The notes: generated by a model not told the origin, from the letters alone. A DNA stretch of 64,000 bases from Pseudarthrobacter sp. (GCA_031178005.1 JAPSJV010000004.1:62001-126000), one strand, 5' to 3'; positions 39,536-49,298 are shown, numbered from the stretch's first letter. A program made the numbers and translations.

Positions 39536-40540
39536 CTACTCCGCGACCGCCGTCGGCACCGCTTCACCGGTGCGGGCAGCAGGGGTGCTGCGACGGCGCC
39601 AGTACGCGGCCAGGACGGCCCCGGAAACGTTGTGCCAGACGGAGAAGATGGCACCCGGGAGTGCTGCTTCCGGCGTCAGGTACTGGCGGGCCAGGCCTGC
39701 CGCGAGGCCGGAGTTCTGCATGCCAACCTCAACCGCCGTGGTGCGGCGCGACGGGATCGGCAGGCGGAACAGCCGGGCGGCGGTGTAGCCGAGGGCGTAG
39801 CCCAGCCCGTTGTGCAGGATGACTGCTGCCAAAACCAGCAGGCCGGCGGAGAAGATGGCCTTGGCGCTTCCGGCCACTACCGCAACCACCACAATGGTGA
39901 TGGCCACGACGGAGACCCAGGGCAGGGCGGGAAGGGCCTTGGTCACCAGGCCGGGCAGGAACGTCCGGATCACCAGGCCCAGGAGCACGGGGAACAGCAC
40001 AATCTGGACGATGGACCAGGCCATGGAACCGGCGTCCACCGGCATGTACTGGCCGGCCAGCCACAGTGCCAGCAGCGGGGTGAACAGCGGGGCGAGGAGC
40101 GTGGAGACGGTGGTCATCGACACGGACAGGGCAACGTCGCCCCGGGCCAGGTAGGACACCACGTTGGACGCGGTTCCGCCCGGGCAGCAGCCCACCAGGA
40201 TCACACCGGCGGCCAGTGCGGGCGGGAGTCCCAGCATGGCAGCGATCAGCCAGCCCAGGAGCGGCATGATGGCGTACTGCGCCACCACGCCGATCACCAC
40301 CGGAACTGGCCGCTTGGCAATGACGGCGAAGTCCGGCGCCGTGAGCGTCAGCCCCATGCCGAACATGATGACGCCCAGGAGCGGATTGATCCACGGAGCC
40401 AGCCCGGTGAAGCTGGTGGGCGTGGCAAGCGCAATGGCGCCACCGGCCAGGATCAACAGGGGAAACAGGGTGACGGCGACGCGGGCGCTGCGTTCTTCGG
40501 CGGCGGAGGCCGTCGCGGGAGAACCGGATGAAGAAGTCAT
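39536..40540 (-). CDS. bile acid:sodium symporter (BASS) family transporter
   Basis: INPLLGVIMFGMGLTLTAPDF; GVILVGCCPGGTASNVVSYLARGDVALSVSMTTVSTLLAPL. Confidence 0.9.
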   Translation of the reverse strand: MTSSSGSPATASAAEERSARVAVTLFPLLILAGGAIALATPTSFTGLAPWINPLLGVIMFGMGLTLTAPDFAVIAKRPVPVVIGVVAQYAIMPLLGWLIAAMLGLPPALAAGVILVGCCPGGTASNVVSYLARGDVALSVSMTTVSTLLAPLFTPLLALWLAGQYMPVDAGSMAWSIVQIVLFPVLLGLVIRTFLPGLVTKALPALPWVSVVAITIVVVAVVAGSAKAIFSAGLLVLAAVILHNGLGYALGYTAARLFRLPIPSRRTTAVEVGMQNSGLAAGLARQYLTPEAALPGAIFSVWHNVSGAVLAAYWRRRSTPAARTGEAVPTAVAE

Positions 40541-40608
40541 ACTTACCGGACTATCACATTGCGTGCCACGTTCCGGAGTTACGTCGGGTTGATGACGCGG
40601 GGAAGAGC

Positions 40609-40662
40609 GTTCGACGGCGGGTGGCTGGGCTTAGTGCAGGCGCTGCGGTTCGGCTTGAGTCA
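40609..40662 (+). repeat. left copy of 54-bp islet-flanking direct repeat
   Basis: gttcgacggcgggtggctgggcttagtgcaggcgctgcggttcggcttgagtca; 44/54 identical to 43234-43287; 9-bp inverted arms aagagcgtt (40603-40611) / aacgctctt (40662-40670). Confidence 0.85.
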
Positions 40663-40956
40663 ACGCTCTTGGAGGGGGGCATCGAGTAAGAATCCATGCT
40701 CACCAGGGGGAACGGGTGCGGCAATGGCTGAGGCGGGTGCACGATTGTTCGGGCCACCCACTCCGCACGCCATTCTTTAGGGACCGGCCCGGCCACTTCG
40801 GTCAGGTCCCTCCCGGAGGGTCTTGACCGGTTGCCGGTTGTAAGAGTGCGACGCGCCGTAAGCAGCGATTGAAGCGTTTACGCGCGAATCGCGTGCGATA
40901 CTAAAGTTCGCAGTCCTCGCCGAATTCGCGGCTCCGGACGCGGATTCAGGAGGTCC

Positions 40957-41652
40957 ATGATGATTTCAGACTCACCCGCCGACGCGCTCGGCGCTCACGC
41001 ATCCGGGATTCGCGAACTGCTCGTCCAGGTCGTGCGATCCAGGCACGGTCGGTCAGCAGATGCTCACGAGGCCTCGGGGTCACGATATGCGATGGGATTT
41101 GGCAGCCAGTGGCGTGATTTGCTGGATGACACCCACGATGAGGTGACAAAGCACGGTTTCCAGTCGCATAAGCTCGCTCCCGGTGGACATAAGGTCCCGG
41201 TCGTCAATGGTTGCTTGCTGTACGTCTGGCGCGTTCCGGACAACCCGGATGCGGTCAGCAACTTCGCGGCGAGCCCGACGCGTCTGGCTGGCTTCCTCGC
41301 AACGCCGCCACAGGCGATGCTGTTCGAGCCCACGTTCAGCAAGACGAGCGAACCGGTTGAGGATGCCCCTGACACGGCCGAGATTGCTAGCATGCTTGGG
41401 GCGCTTCACGACACCATGCCGCTCGTACTCGTCATGGTCTGGTCGACTCCTCGACAGCTGCAGTCCATTGAGTGGGCTGTTGCCGTGCTGGATGACGCTG
41501 GCAAAGTCCAATTGCGCGGGCAGGAGTGCATCTGGGAACCGGAACTCGTCGATGCCGCTGTCGTATCTGATGTCGAGTCTTTCGACAGTGGTATCCCCGT
41601 AACTCCAACCGTCGAACTGCAGAAGCAGGAGGAGACGCGGCCGGATGCGTGA
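40957..41652 (+). CDS. hypothetical protein paired with XRE/ImmA-IrrE gene
   Basis: RBS aggagg; MMISDSPADALGAHASGIRELLVQVVRSRHGRSADAHEASGSRYAMGFGSQWRDLLDD...; 3' end overlaps the next start. Confidence 0.75.
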   Translation: MMISDSPADALGAHASGIRELLVQVVRSRHGRSADAHEASGSRYAMGFGSQWRDLLDDTHDEVTKHGFQSHKLAPGGHKVPVVNGCLLYVWRVPDNPDAVSNFAASPTRLAGFLATPPQAMLFEPTFSKTSEPVEDAPDTAEIASMLGALHDTMPLVLVMVWSTPRQLQSIEWAVAVLDDAGKVQLRGQECIWEPELVDAAVVSDVESFDSGIPVTPTVELQKQEETRPDA

Positions 41653-42766
41653 TAACAGCCCGAGCCTGTTCGACCTGCTGGGGTCTGGACAGGCTCACGG
41701 CCGGTTCGAGCCTGCACGACTCACCCAGGCCCGCGTCCGTAGCTCTCTGACTAAGACCGAGCTGGCCGCCGAGGTGGGCGTATCTCCTGCCGCCATCGGC
41801 CAGTACGAGGCCGGTGTAAACTCGCCCCGGGCCGACGTGCTCGAGCGTTTGGCCAGGGTCCTGGACGTCCGCCCGGGCTTCTTCGGCGTTGGACGTCCTC
41901 TCGCTCGCATCGACACCGTGAACGCTCATTTTCGGAGTCTCAGGTCGGCGCGGGTAAGCGACCGCCAAAAAGCGCTGGCCACTGCGACTCTCGTGTGGGA
42001 GCTGACGTTCGCCCTTGAGCGGTTCGTCAAGCTCCCTGAGACCAACCTCCCCAAGGTTGGAGCGGACAGCTCGCCCGCCGATGCTGCGGCCCTCTTGCGC
42101 AGGCATTGGAGCTTGCCCGACGGCCCGATTAAGCACCTGGTTGCCACAGCAGAGTCCCACGGCGTCGTCGTCGCCGTGCGACCGCTCGCCGAGATCGAGG
42201 CCGTGGACGCCTTCTCCGTCGTCATCGTCGATCGTCCGATCATCATCACCTCCCCACGCCGGACTGAGAATGTGTTCAAGCACCGGTTTTCGATCGCGCA
42301 CGAGATCGGCCACTTGCTCCTTCACGTCGACTCTGGAGAGCATAGTGCGGCTATAGAGAAGGAAGCAGACGAATTCGCCGCCGCATTCCTTACCCCAGCC
42401 GCGTCAATGGAAACAGCCCTCCCGAACCGGCTCGACCTGGCAGCGTTGCACCGGATTGGCCGAACCTGGGGCGTCTCGCCTACGTCCCTTGTCCGCCGGA
42501 TGGTGGAACGTGGCCGCACCACTGAGTCGTCGGCGCGCCGGGCATACCAGCGTCTGTCGACGGTATACGACGACAAGGCCGACCCAACCAACGCGTACCC
42601 GGGCGAGGTGCCCACCCTGCTGAGGAAAGCCGCGGAGCTTGCCGGCGATCATGGTGCACCGGTGTCCGTGCTCGCCGAGGCGCTGAAGATCAGCGCCTGG
42701 CAGGTCCGTGATCTGCTGGGCGAAGTTGATCTGCGCCCAGTACTCCGTCTCGTCGGCAGCGAGTGA
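41645..42766 (+). CDS. XRE-family HTH / ImmA-IrrE metallopeptidase fusion
   Basis: LTQARVRSSLTKTELAAEVGVSPAAIGQYEAGVNSPRADVLERLARVLDV; zinc motif RFSIAHEIGHLLLHVD; DEFAAAFLTP. Confidence 0.92.
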   Translation: MRDNSPSLFDLLGSGQAHGRFEPARLTQARVRSSLTKTELAAEVGVSPAAIGQYEAGVNSPRADVLERLARVLDVRPGFFGVGRPLARIDTVNAHFRSLRSARVSDRQKALATATLVWELTFALERFVKLPETNLPKVGADSSPADAAALLRRHWSLPDGPIKHLVATAESHGVVVAVRPLAEIEAVDAFSVVIVDRPIIITSPRRTENVFKHRFSIAHEIGHLLLHVDSGEHSAAIEKEADEFAAAFLTPAASMETALPNRLDLAALHRIGRTWGVSPTSLVRRMVERGRTTESSARRAYQRLSTVYDDKADPTNAYPGEVPTLLRKAAELAGDHGAPVSVLAEALKISAWQVRDLLGEVDLRPVLRLVGSE

Positions 42767-42811
42767 AGACTTCGCTCCGACCAGGACGGCGGCAAGTAGC
42801 AGCATTCCTGG

Positions 42812-43219
42812 GTGCGCCGCTCATCGTTGACCAAACAGATGGAACCTGACCGATGGCTGATGTCGCCCCTCGCGCTCAACCTTGCTCATCTCGGCCCCCC
42901 GTGGAACCTCAACCTCGGTCGCCTCGCTGGGCTAACCGTGCTCCCGGTTTCCTGGCCCGAGCACGCTTTTCCGAGTTCGGCGAACGGCCCCTGTCCATCC
43001 TCGACCGTCGAGAAAGCCGACCTCGCCGTCGCTCTCTTTCACGATCGACTGGGGACGCCGACTGGCGAGGCCGAGTCAAGGACGGCTGAGGAGATCAAGG
43101 TGCTCGTCGACGCTAGGAAGTCTGTGGCCGTTCTGGTGAACGCAGGACCGCGCACACCTCTTAGTGGGCGGGCTTTGAACGAGCGGCAGCGACATCAGAT
43201 CCAATCGTCTGAAAAATGA
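42812..43219 (+). pseudogene. degraded fragment of a DUF4062-like effector
   Basis: GRLAGLTVLPVSWPEHAFPSSANG...VEKADLAVALFHDRLGTPTGEAESRTAEEIKVLVDARKSVAVLVN; expected N-terminus and C-terminal effector part absent. Confidence 0.45.
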
Positions 43220-43233
43220 CTTTCCGTGCCAAA

Positions 43234-43287
43234 GTACGACGGCGGATGGCTGGGCTTGATGCGGGCCCTGCGGTTCCGCGTCGGTCA
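43234..43287 (+). repeat. right copy of 54-bp islet-flanking direct repeat
   Basis: gtacgacggcggatggctgggcttgatgcgggccctgcggttccgcgtcggtca; last 3 bp form the stop codon of the minus-strand VOC gene. Confidence 0.85.
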
Positions 43288-43716
43288 CCCGAAAGCGACC
43301 GCGCCGTCGTCGTCGATGCGCCAGCCCGGGTTGTGGGCGATTTCCCAGATGATGCCGTTGGGGTCCTTGACGTGGCCGTGGAAGATCCCGCCGAACGCGC
43401 CGGCCTGTGCGGGTTTCAGGACAGTGCCGCCGGCCGCTGCCAGCTGCTCGATGGTGCTGGCCACTTCCTCCGGGCTGCCCACGTTGTGCGAGAGGGTCAC
43501 GCCGCTCACGCCCCTAACTGCCTCGGAGCTGTTGAGGTCCTGCTGGAACTTCGCGGCGTCGAACAGGCCAAGGACCGTCCCGGGCGCCACCTGGTAGAAG
43601 ATGATCTCGCCCGGGACGTCCATCAGCGGGGTCCAGCCCAGCCCGGCGGTGTAGAAGTCGCGGGCCTTGTCCAGGTCCGCCGTGGCAATGGTCATGAAAT
43701 GTACTTGCTGGTCCAT
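43285..43716 (-). CDS. VOC/glyoxalase-like protein
   Basis: [53 protein letters not shown]...[24 protein letters not shown]. Confidence 0.9.
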   Translation of the reverse strand: MDQQVHFMTIATADLDKARDFYTAGLGWTPLMDVPGEIIFYQVAPGTVLGLFDAAKFQQDLNSSEAVRGVSGVTLSHNVGSPEEVASTIEQLAAAGGTVLKPAQAGAFGGIFHGHVKDPNGIIWEIAHNPGWRIDDDGAVAFG

Positions 43717-43748
43717 AGGGGAATGGTATCGGGCATCGCCGAGGGAGG

Positions 43749-44414
43749 TCAGTCCCGCCTGGCGGCCCCCTCGAACACCAGTTTCACGGCCGCCCGCACC
43801 CGGGCCCGCGTGGCATCGCGCCCAGCGGACCCGGAAGGACCGGAAACACCGGACCCACCTGACGGCGCCCGCACCACCAGCTGGTAGTAATACATGCCGT
43901 TGATCAGGTCGATCATGGCCTCCACATCCACGTCCGCGGAGATTTCACCCGTGGCCATGCCGCGCCGGATCTCAGCTGCGATCGGTCCACGCCGCCCGGA
44001 TACGTGCCGCTCCCAGGACAGCGCCCGGAGCTTCTCGTTCTCCAGGCCCAGGGCAACCCGCTTCTTGATCAGCGCGCCTACCCGGCCGTCCACCACAACC
44101 GAAGCCTGTTCATACGCGGCCAGGATGGTGTCCAGGCAGCTTCCCGCGGGGGTGATCTCCACCCCGCTGCGCACGCTGTCCAACGCGGCGGCCAGCAGTT
44201 CGTCGCGGCTGGCCCAGCGGCGGTAGATGGCCGCCCGGCTCACCCCACAGCGCTCGGTGATGGCGGAGATGGTGACGTCCCGGGTGTCGCGCTCCAGGAG
44301 CAGGTCCACGGTGGCGGCCAGGACCGAGGACTCCAGGGTGGCATCCCGCGGCCGGCCCGGAGTCCGGAGGGCAGGGGCTTCGGGGGCCAGCGTGTCGGCC
44401 AGCGACTCAGGCAT
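43749..44414 (-). CDS. TetR/AcrR family regulator
   Basis: [53 protein letters not shown]. Confidence 0.9.
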   Translation of the reverse strand: MPESLADTLAPEAPALRTPGRPRDATLESSVLAATVDLLLERDTRDVTISAITERCGVSRAAIYRRWASRDELLAAALDSVRSGVEITPAGSCLDTILAAYEQASVVVDGRVGALIKKRVALGLENEKLRALSWERHVSGRRGPIAAEIRRGMATGEISADVDVEAMIDLINGMYYYQLVVRAPSGGSGVSGPSGSAGRDATRARVRAAVKLVFEGAARRD

Positions 44415-45165
44415 CGGCCACCAGCTTCCGGCGCAGCTGGTCGATCACGGCGTCGCCCAGTCCTGCCCGCACCACCGGTTCGTGGACGCTGCCGTGCCGC
44501 TCAACCAGGATCCGCTGCATCTCATCCATCGACGCTGCCTCGGCGCCCATCATGGCACCCAGCCGCGCTCCGTCGGCCGGGGTTACGCCGGGCAGCAGCC
44601 CGCCCATGATCGCCTGCAGCCGCGGGAACAACTGCGGCAAGCGGGCGGCGGTGGCGGCGTAGTCGGCGGAGATGGTTTCGGTCGACGCACCCAGGGCGGA
44701 AAGCACGACGGCGGCAAACACGCCCGTGCGGTCCTTGCCGGCGGCGCAGTGGAACACTGTGGCGCCCTCGCTGAAGGCCACCACGGTCAGGCCCAGCGCG
44801 AGCTGGCGGGCCTGCGTTTCCACCAGGCCCGCGTACCAGGCGCCCACCTGCTGGGCCGTGCTGGTGGCGGACATAAGCTCCCGGCTGATGTCTTCCGGCA
44901 TGGAGACGGAAGCGGTCAGCGCCAGGTGGTGGTAGTTGACGCCGGGCAGGGTCAGCGGCCCGCGGCCCGTGAAGAGTGCCTCCTCAGGTGAGCGGAGGTC
45001 GATCACTGAGGTCACGCCGTCGTCCACCATCTGGCGGGCAAACTCAAGCGGGAGGACGGACACGTCGTCGCTGCGCAGCAGCACGCCGTTGCGGGTGACG
45101 CCGCCGGCGACGGGCAGGCCGCCCAGGTCGCGGAGGTTCACGGGGGCAAGATCAAGCGTTTCCAA
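44407..45165 (-). CDS. tyrosine-protein phosphatase-like protein
   Basis: NLRDLGGLPVAGGVTRNGVLLRSDDVSVL; P-loop VFHCAAGKDRTG. Confidence 0.9.
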   Translation of the reverse strand: METLDLAPVNLRDLGGLPVAGGVTRNGVLLRSDDVSVLPLEFARQMVDDGVTSVIDLRSPEEALFTGRGPLTLPGVNYHHLALTASVSMPEDISRELMSATSTAQQVGAWYAGLVETQARQLALGLTVVAFSEGATVFHCAAGKDRTGVFAAVVLSALGASTETISADYAATAARLPQLFPRLQAIMGGLLPGVTPADGARLGAMMGAEAASMDEMQRILVERHGSVHEPVVRAGLGDAVIDQLRRKLVADA

Positions 45166-45174
45166 GGAGGGGTC

Positions 45175-46086
45175 CTAACTGAGCTTGGCGCGGATGAAGG
45201 CGCTGGCGCGGTCGATGAGGGTGACCAGCACGATGATGCTGATGATGATGGCGCAGAGGTGGCCGTAGTCGTACATGCGCATGGCGGTGGTGAGCTCCAG
45301 GCCGATGCCGCCGGCACCCACCAGGCCCAGGATGGTGGCGCCGCGGACGTTGCCTTCGAACAGCAGGAGCGTGTAGCTGACCAGGAGGGGAGCGGCCTGC
45401 GGGAGGACCGCGTAGCTGATGATCTGCCGTTTGTTGGCCCCTACGGCGGTGAGTGCCTCGACGGGGCCGGGCTGCACGGATTCCATGGCCTCTGCGTAGA
45501 CCTTGCCGATCGAGCCGATCGAACCCAGCACAATCGCCAGGATGCCGGCGAACGGTCCCAGGCCTACGGCGGAGACGAACATCAGCGCGAAGATGAGTTC
45601 CGGGATGGAACGCAGCACGTTCAGGATCCAGCGGCAGCTGAGGTAGATCCAGCGCGGGGCGATGTTGGTGGCCGCGCCGAAGCTGAGCAGCAGCGAGGCC
45701 AGGGCGCCCAGCACTGTGCCCACCACTGCCATCTGCAGGGTTTCGATCAGGAGCTTGGCGATGATGGGGAACTTGTCGAACGTAGGCGGGAACAGCCGGG
45801 AGAGGAAGTTGCCCATGTTGGGGATGCCGGTGAGCAGTTTCTCCGGGTTGAACCCGGCGCCCACTCCGGCCCAGACCAGCACGCCGGCGATGATGACCCA
45901 GAGCAGGGTGCCGCGGGGAGTCGGGATGCCGAAAGGCCGGGAGAGGCGGAGGCGTTCGGCCTCGGGAAGGGCGGTATCAACGGTCCGCCCGTGGGGAGCG
46001 GAAGCGGCGGTGGCGGCAGCCCCGGCGTCGGACGTTTCAGTTTGCTGTGTTGAATCAGTTTTCAAGGAGCTCAGTGTCGGTGCCAT
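45175..46086 (-). CDS. phnE: phosphonate-type ABC transporter permease
   Basis: TLQMAVVGTVLGALASLLLSFGAATNIAPRWIYLSCRWILNVLRSIPELIFALMFVSAVGLGPFAGILAI. Confidence 0.88.
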   Translation of the reverse strand: MAPTLSSLKTDSTQQTETSDAGAAATAASAPHGRTVDTALPEAERLRLSRPFGIPTPRGTLLWVIIAGVLVWAGVGAGFNPEKLLTGIPNMGNFLSRLFPPTFDKFPIIAKLLIETLQMAVVGTVLGALASLLLSFGAATNIAPRWIYLSCRWILNVLRSIPELIFALMFVSAVGLGPFAGILAIVLGSIGSIGKVYAEAMESVQPGPVEALTAVGANKRQIISYAVLPQAAPLLVSYTLLLFEGNVRGATILGLVGAGGIGLELTTAMRMYDYGHLCAIIISIIVLVTLIDRASAFIRAKLS

Positions 46087-46927
46087 AGATCTGGTGCACC
46101 TCCTTCTCGGTGAGGTTGGCGGCGGGGCCGGCGAAGACCAGCTCCCCGGAATGCAGGCCCAGGACGCGGTCCGCGTAGCGGCGGGCCAGGCCCACCACGT
46201 GCAGGCTGACGATCACGGGGATTTGTTCCTCGCGGGCGATGTCCCGCAGCAGGCCCAGGATGTTCCCGGCCAGCCGCGGGTCCAAGGATGCGACGGGTTC
46301 GTCGGCCAGGATGAGGCGGGGTTGCTGCATCAGGGCGCGGGCGATCGCGACGCGCTGCTGCTCGCCGCCGCTGAGGTCCCGGCAGCGCTGCCGGGACTTG
46401 TGGGCCAGGCCCACACGGTCCAGGAGGTCCAGGGCCTGGGTGCGCTGGGCGCGGCTGAACGTGCCAAGGATGTTGACCGGACCGGCCGAATGCAGGCCGC
46501 CGGTGAGCACGTTGGTGAGGGCGCTCAGCCGGGGCACCAGGTTGAAGTGCTGGAAGACATAGCCGACGTCGGACCGCAGCCCGCGCAGGCCGGCCGGGTT
46601 CTGCTTCGCCACCTCGCGGCCCGCCACCGTCAGTGTGTCCGCGGTGAACGGCGCGATGCCGGTGAGCGTCTTCATCAGCGTGGACTTGCCGGAACCGGAG
46701 TGGCCCAGCAGCGCCACCACCTCGCCGGGATGGACGTCCAGGTCCACGTTGCCCAGGGCCACCTGCTCGCCGTACACAACGCGCAGGTTCCGCGCCCGCA
46801 CCACGGCGGGTGCCGTCGTCGTGGTTTCGCTTGCTGTTACTGAATGTTCGACGGCGGTGCGCTCGCCGGAGTGGGCGGCAGACGCGGCTTCGGTGCCGGC
46901 CGGGCGCGTCATGGCGGGCGTGCTCAT
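46055..46927 (-). CDS. phnC: phosphonate-type ABC transporter ATP-binding protein
   Basis: [60 protein letters not shown]. Confidence 0.92.
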   Translation of the reverse strand: MSTPAMTRPAGTEAASAAHSGERTAVEHSVTASETTTTAPAVVRARNLRVVYGEQVALGNVDLDVHPGEVVALLGHSGSGKSTLMKTLTGIAPFTADTLTVAGREVAKQNPAGLRGLRSDVGYVFQHFNLVPRLSALTNVLTGGLHSAGPVNILGTFSRAQRTQALDLLDRVGLAHKSRQRCRDLSGGEQQRVAIARALMQQPRLILADEPVASLDPRLAGNILGLLRDIAREEQIPVIVSLHVVGLARRYADRVLGLHSGELVFAGPAANLTEKEVHQIYGTDTELLEN

Positions 46928-47832
46928 CGGAGGTCCTGCAGGTTCACGCCGATGGATTCGGCGACGTCCACCAGGGGAGTGTAGGTGCTGAACTCTGGGT
47001 CCACGGCGGGTTCGCCCTTGAGGCCCAGGGTCTTGGAGATCTTTTCGTCGCCCAGCATAAGGGCGGGGAGCTTGGCCTTGAGGGCGTCACGGGTTTCGGC
47101 GTCCAGGTCCTTGCGGACCACCACGGAAATGCCCACGGGGATGGGATCGGTTTTGCCGATGATGGTGATGTCGCTTTCCTTCAGGATGCCCTTCTCGAGG
47201 AAGGTGGGGTAGAGCTGGCGGGCGGTGCAGGCCACATCCACGCTGCCGTTGGCCAGGGCAAGCACGGCGGAGTCGTGGGAGCCGGCGAAGATGCTCTTGT
47301 AGTCGGTGCCGTCCGTGAGGCCGGCCTTCTTGAAGAAGGACTTGGGCATGAAGTAGCCGGTGGTGGAGCCGGGATCGACGAACGCGACCTGGTGGCCCTT
47401 GAGGTCTGCGGGGCTCTGGACGTCGCCGTCCTTGCGGGCCAGGCAGAAGGCGGCCGGTTCGGTGCTGGCGCCCCAAACCAGGAGCGGGTCCACGCTCTCC
47501 GTCTTGTAGGCCAGCGCGGCGGAGAACTGGCTGAGCACCGCCACGTCAACGGAGCCGTTGCGGACAGCTTCGACGACGCCCAGGTAGTCGGCGGGCTGCA
47601 GGTTCTTGACCGGCTGGCCCGTGGCCTCGCCCACCATGCTGGAGAGGCTCTCCATGATGGACTGCTCCTCCGGATCGTCCGTGCCCGGGGGAGTGGCGAA
47701 GACCAGTTCCTTGGCTTTGGATCCGTCTGCGGCTGTGGCGCCGGCGTTGGCGCTCCCAGAGCAGCCTGCCAGGGCGCCGGTGAGGACGAGCCCGATGAGT
47801 GAAGTGGCGATGATGCCTGCACGAGCGTGCAT
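46924..47832 (-). CDS. phnD: phosphonate-type ABC transporter substrate-binding lipoprotein
   Basis: LIGLVLTGALAGCSGSANAG lipobox; ELVFATPPGTDDPEEQSIMESLSSMVGEATGQPVKNLQPADYLGVVEAVRNGSVDVAVLSQF. Confidence 0.9.
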   Translation of the reverse strand: MHARAGIIATSLIGLVLTGALAGCSGSANAGATAADGSKAKELVFATPPGTDDPEEQSIMESLSSMVGEATGQPVKNLQPADYLGVVEAVRNGSVDVAVLSQFSAALAYKTESVDPLLVWGASTEPAAFCLARKDGDVQSPADLKGHQVAFVDPGSTTGYFMPKSFFKKAGLTDGTDYKSIFAGSHDSAVLALANGSVDVACTARQLYPTFLEKGILKESDITIIGKTDPIPVGISVVVRKDLDAETRDALKAKLPALMLGDEKISKTLGLKGEPAVDPEFSTYTPLVDVAESIGVNLQDLR

Positions 47833-47956
47833 GGTGATGCCTTCCGTCAATGTTGGGGGTGACGGAATTACGAAACCAGCAGTATCTGAATTGAAATTAC
47901 GAGACTGGCAGTCTTTGGATGGCTGGAAGGTTAATCGTTGGTGGCGGGGGCTTTTG

Positions 47957-48760
47957 TCAGGTGAGGGGCCCCAGCGCGGTGAGGAACGCCGTCGTATCTT
48001 CCGCCACCTGCTCCGGGCACTCCCACAGCACCAGGTGGCCCACATCCGGGTAGATCTTCAGCACCGAATCCTGGATGCTCTCCGCCATGGCTTCCTGGTC
48101 CCGCCAGGGCAGCAGGCGGTCCTTCGCGCCCCAGAGGACCAGTGTTGGCGCCTGGATGGTGCCCGACTCGGTGGGAGGTGTTGCCTCGAAAAGCCCGTAG
48201 AGGATTCGCTTCCAGGCATGGGCCGGCATCGCGACGCCGTCGCGCACGCGGTCTTCGATGTACCAGTGCGGAACGTCGTGCTCCAGGGGATACCAGGCCA
48301 GCGAGTCGCGTATCCAGGCTTCGTCGATGGGGTCGGTGAGGGTGTCCACCTCGTCGGCGAACGGCGGCCGTCGGTGCAGGGTCAGGGGTGCGCCCACCAG
48401 GACCAGCGCCGCCACCTTTTCGGGATGTACGACGGCGAGCTGCTGGGCAACGTAGCCACCGCTGGAGGAGCCAAGCACGTAGGCCCGCGGCACGTTGAGT
48501 GCCTCCAGGATGGCCGCGGCGTCCTCGGCCTGTTGGGCCAGCGAATAGCCGTCCTCCGGTTTGTCCGCCAGGCCCTGGCCGCGGAGGTCCGGCGCGTACA
48601 CCGTGAAGCCGGCCAGTTCCGGAATCAGCCGGTCGAAGATACCGCTGGATTCTCCCCAGGCGTGCAGCAGCAGAACGGGCTCCTTGCCCGCGTCGCCGTG
48701 GATGAAGCACGGCACGGTGATGCCGGTGCGGAGGTTGAGATAGCGGACTTCGGCATCCAT
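47957..48760 (-). CDS. alpha/beta hydrolase
   Basis: VLLLHAWGESSGIFDRLIPELAGFTVYAPDLRGQGLADKP...AYVLGSSSGGYVAQQLAVVHPEKV. Confidence 0.88.
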   Translation of the reverse strand: MDAEVRYLNLRTGITVPCFIHGDAGKEPVLLLHAWGESSGIFDRLIPELAGFTVYAPDLRGQGLADKPEDGYSLAQQAEDAAAILEALNVPRAYVLGSSSGGYVAQQLAVVHPEKVAALVLVGAPLTLHRRPPFADEVDTLTDPIDEAWIRDSLAWYPLEHDVPHWYIEDRVRDGVAMPAHAWKRILYGLFEATPPTESGTIQAPTLVLWGAKDRLLPWRDQEAMAESIQDSVLKIYPDVGHLVLWECPEQVAEDTTAFLTALGPLT

Positions 48761-48884
48761 AGGCTCAGGGTACGCCGGTGCCGCAACCGGCGGGTCAGCC
48801 GTACAACGGATGCCGCAGATGAGGAACAGGTGCAAGGGACCGGAACCCCTTGCGCCATTCAGGAACCGGGCGTAAGCAGGGCAT

Positions 48885-49298
48885 ATGAGTGCGTCGGAGC
48901 CAACGAATTCTGCTTTGGTGGTGCTTGCCACGTTGCTGTCCATCGCCGGGGCGGTGTTCCACAACGTGATGGAGTTCGGCTGGGCCATTGTGGCCGGCCC
49001 GGAAACCTATGCGAGCAACGGCGTGCTGGCAGTCCTGGTGCTGGCGTGGCTGGTCTTTCGACGGCGGTGGCTGCTGGTCACAGCGGGAGTGGTCGGGGCG
49101 GTGGTGCTCCTGGGAACAATACTCACGGTGCTTCCGCTGCCGGTCCTGCCGTTTTTGCCGGACCAGTCGGCCGGGCACTATCTGGTGCATGGAGTGACTG
49201 CGGTGTTGCAGGTGCCGCTGCCCCTGGTGGCTTGGCGGACGTACCGTTCGGCAGCCGCCGAAAAGGCGTCAGGACGCCGGGAGATCCGCGGATCCTGA
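48885..49298 (+). CDS. hypothetical integral membrane protein
   Basis: MSASEPTNSALVVLATLLSIAGAVFHNVMEFGWAIVAGPETYASNGVLAVLVLAWLVF... Confidence 0.65.
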   Translation: MSASEPTNSALVVLATLLSIAGAVFHNVMEFGWAIVAGPETYASNGVLAVLVLAWLVFRRRWLLVTAGVVGAVVLLGTILTVLPLPVLPFLPDQSAGHYLVHGVTAVLQVPLPLVAWRTYRSAAAEKASGRREIRGS

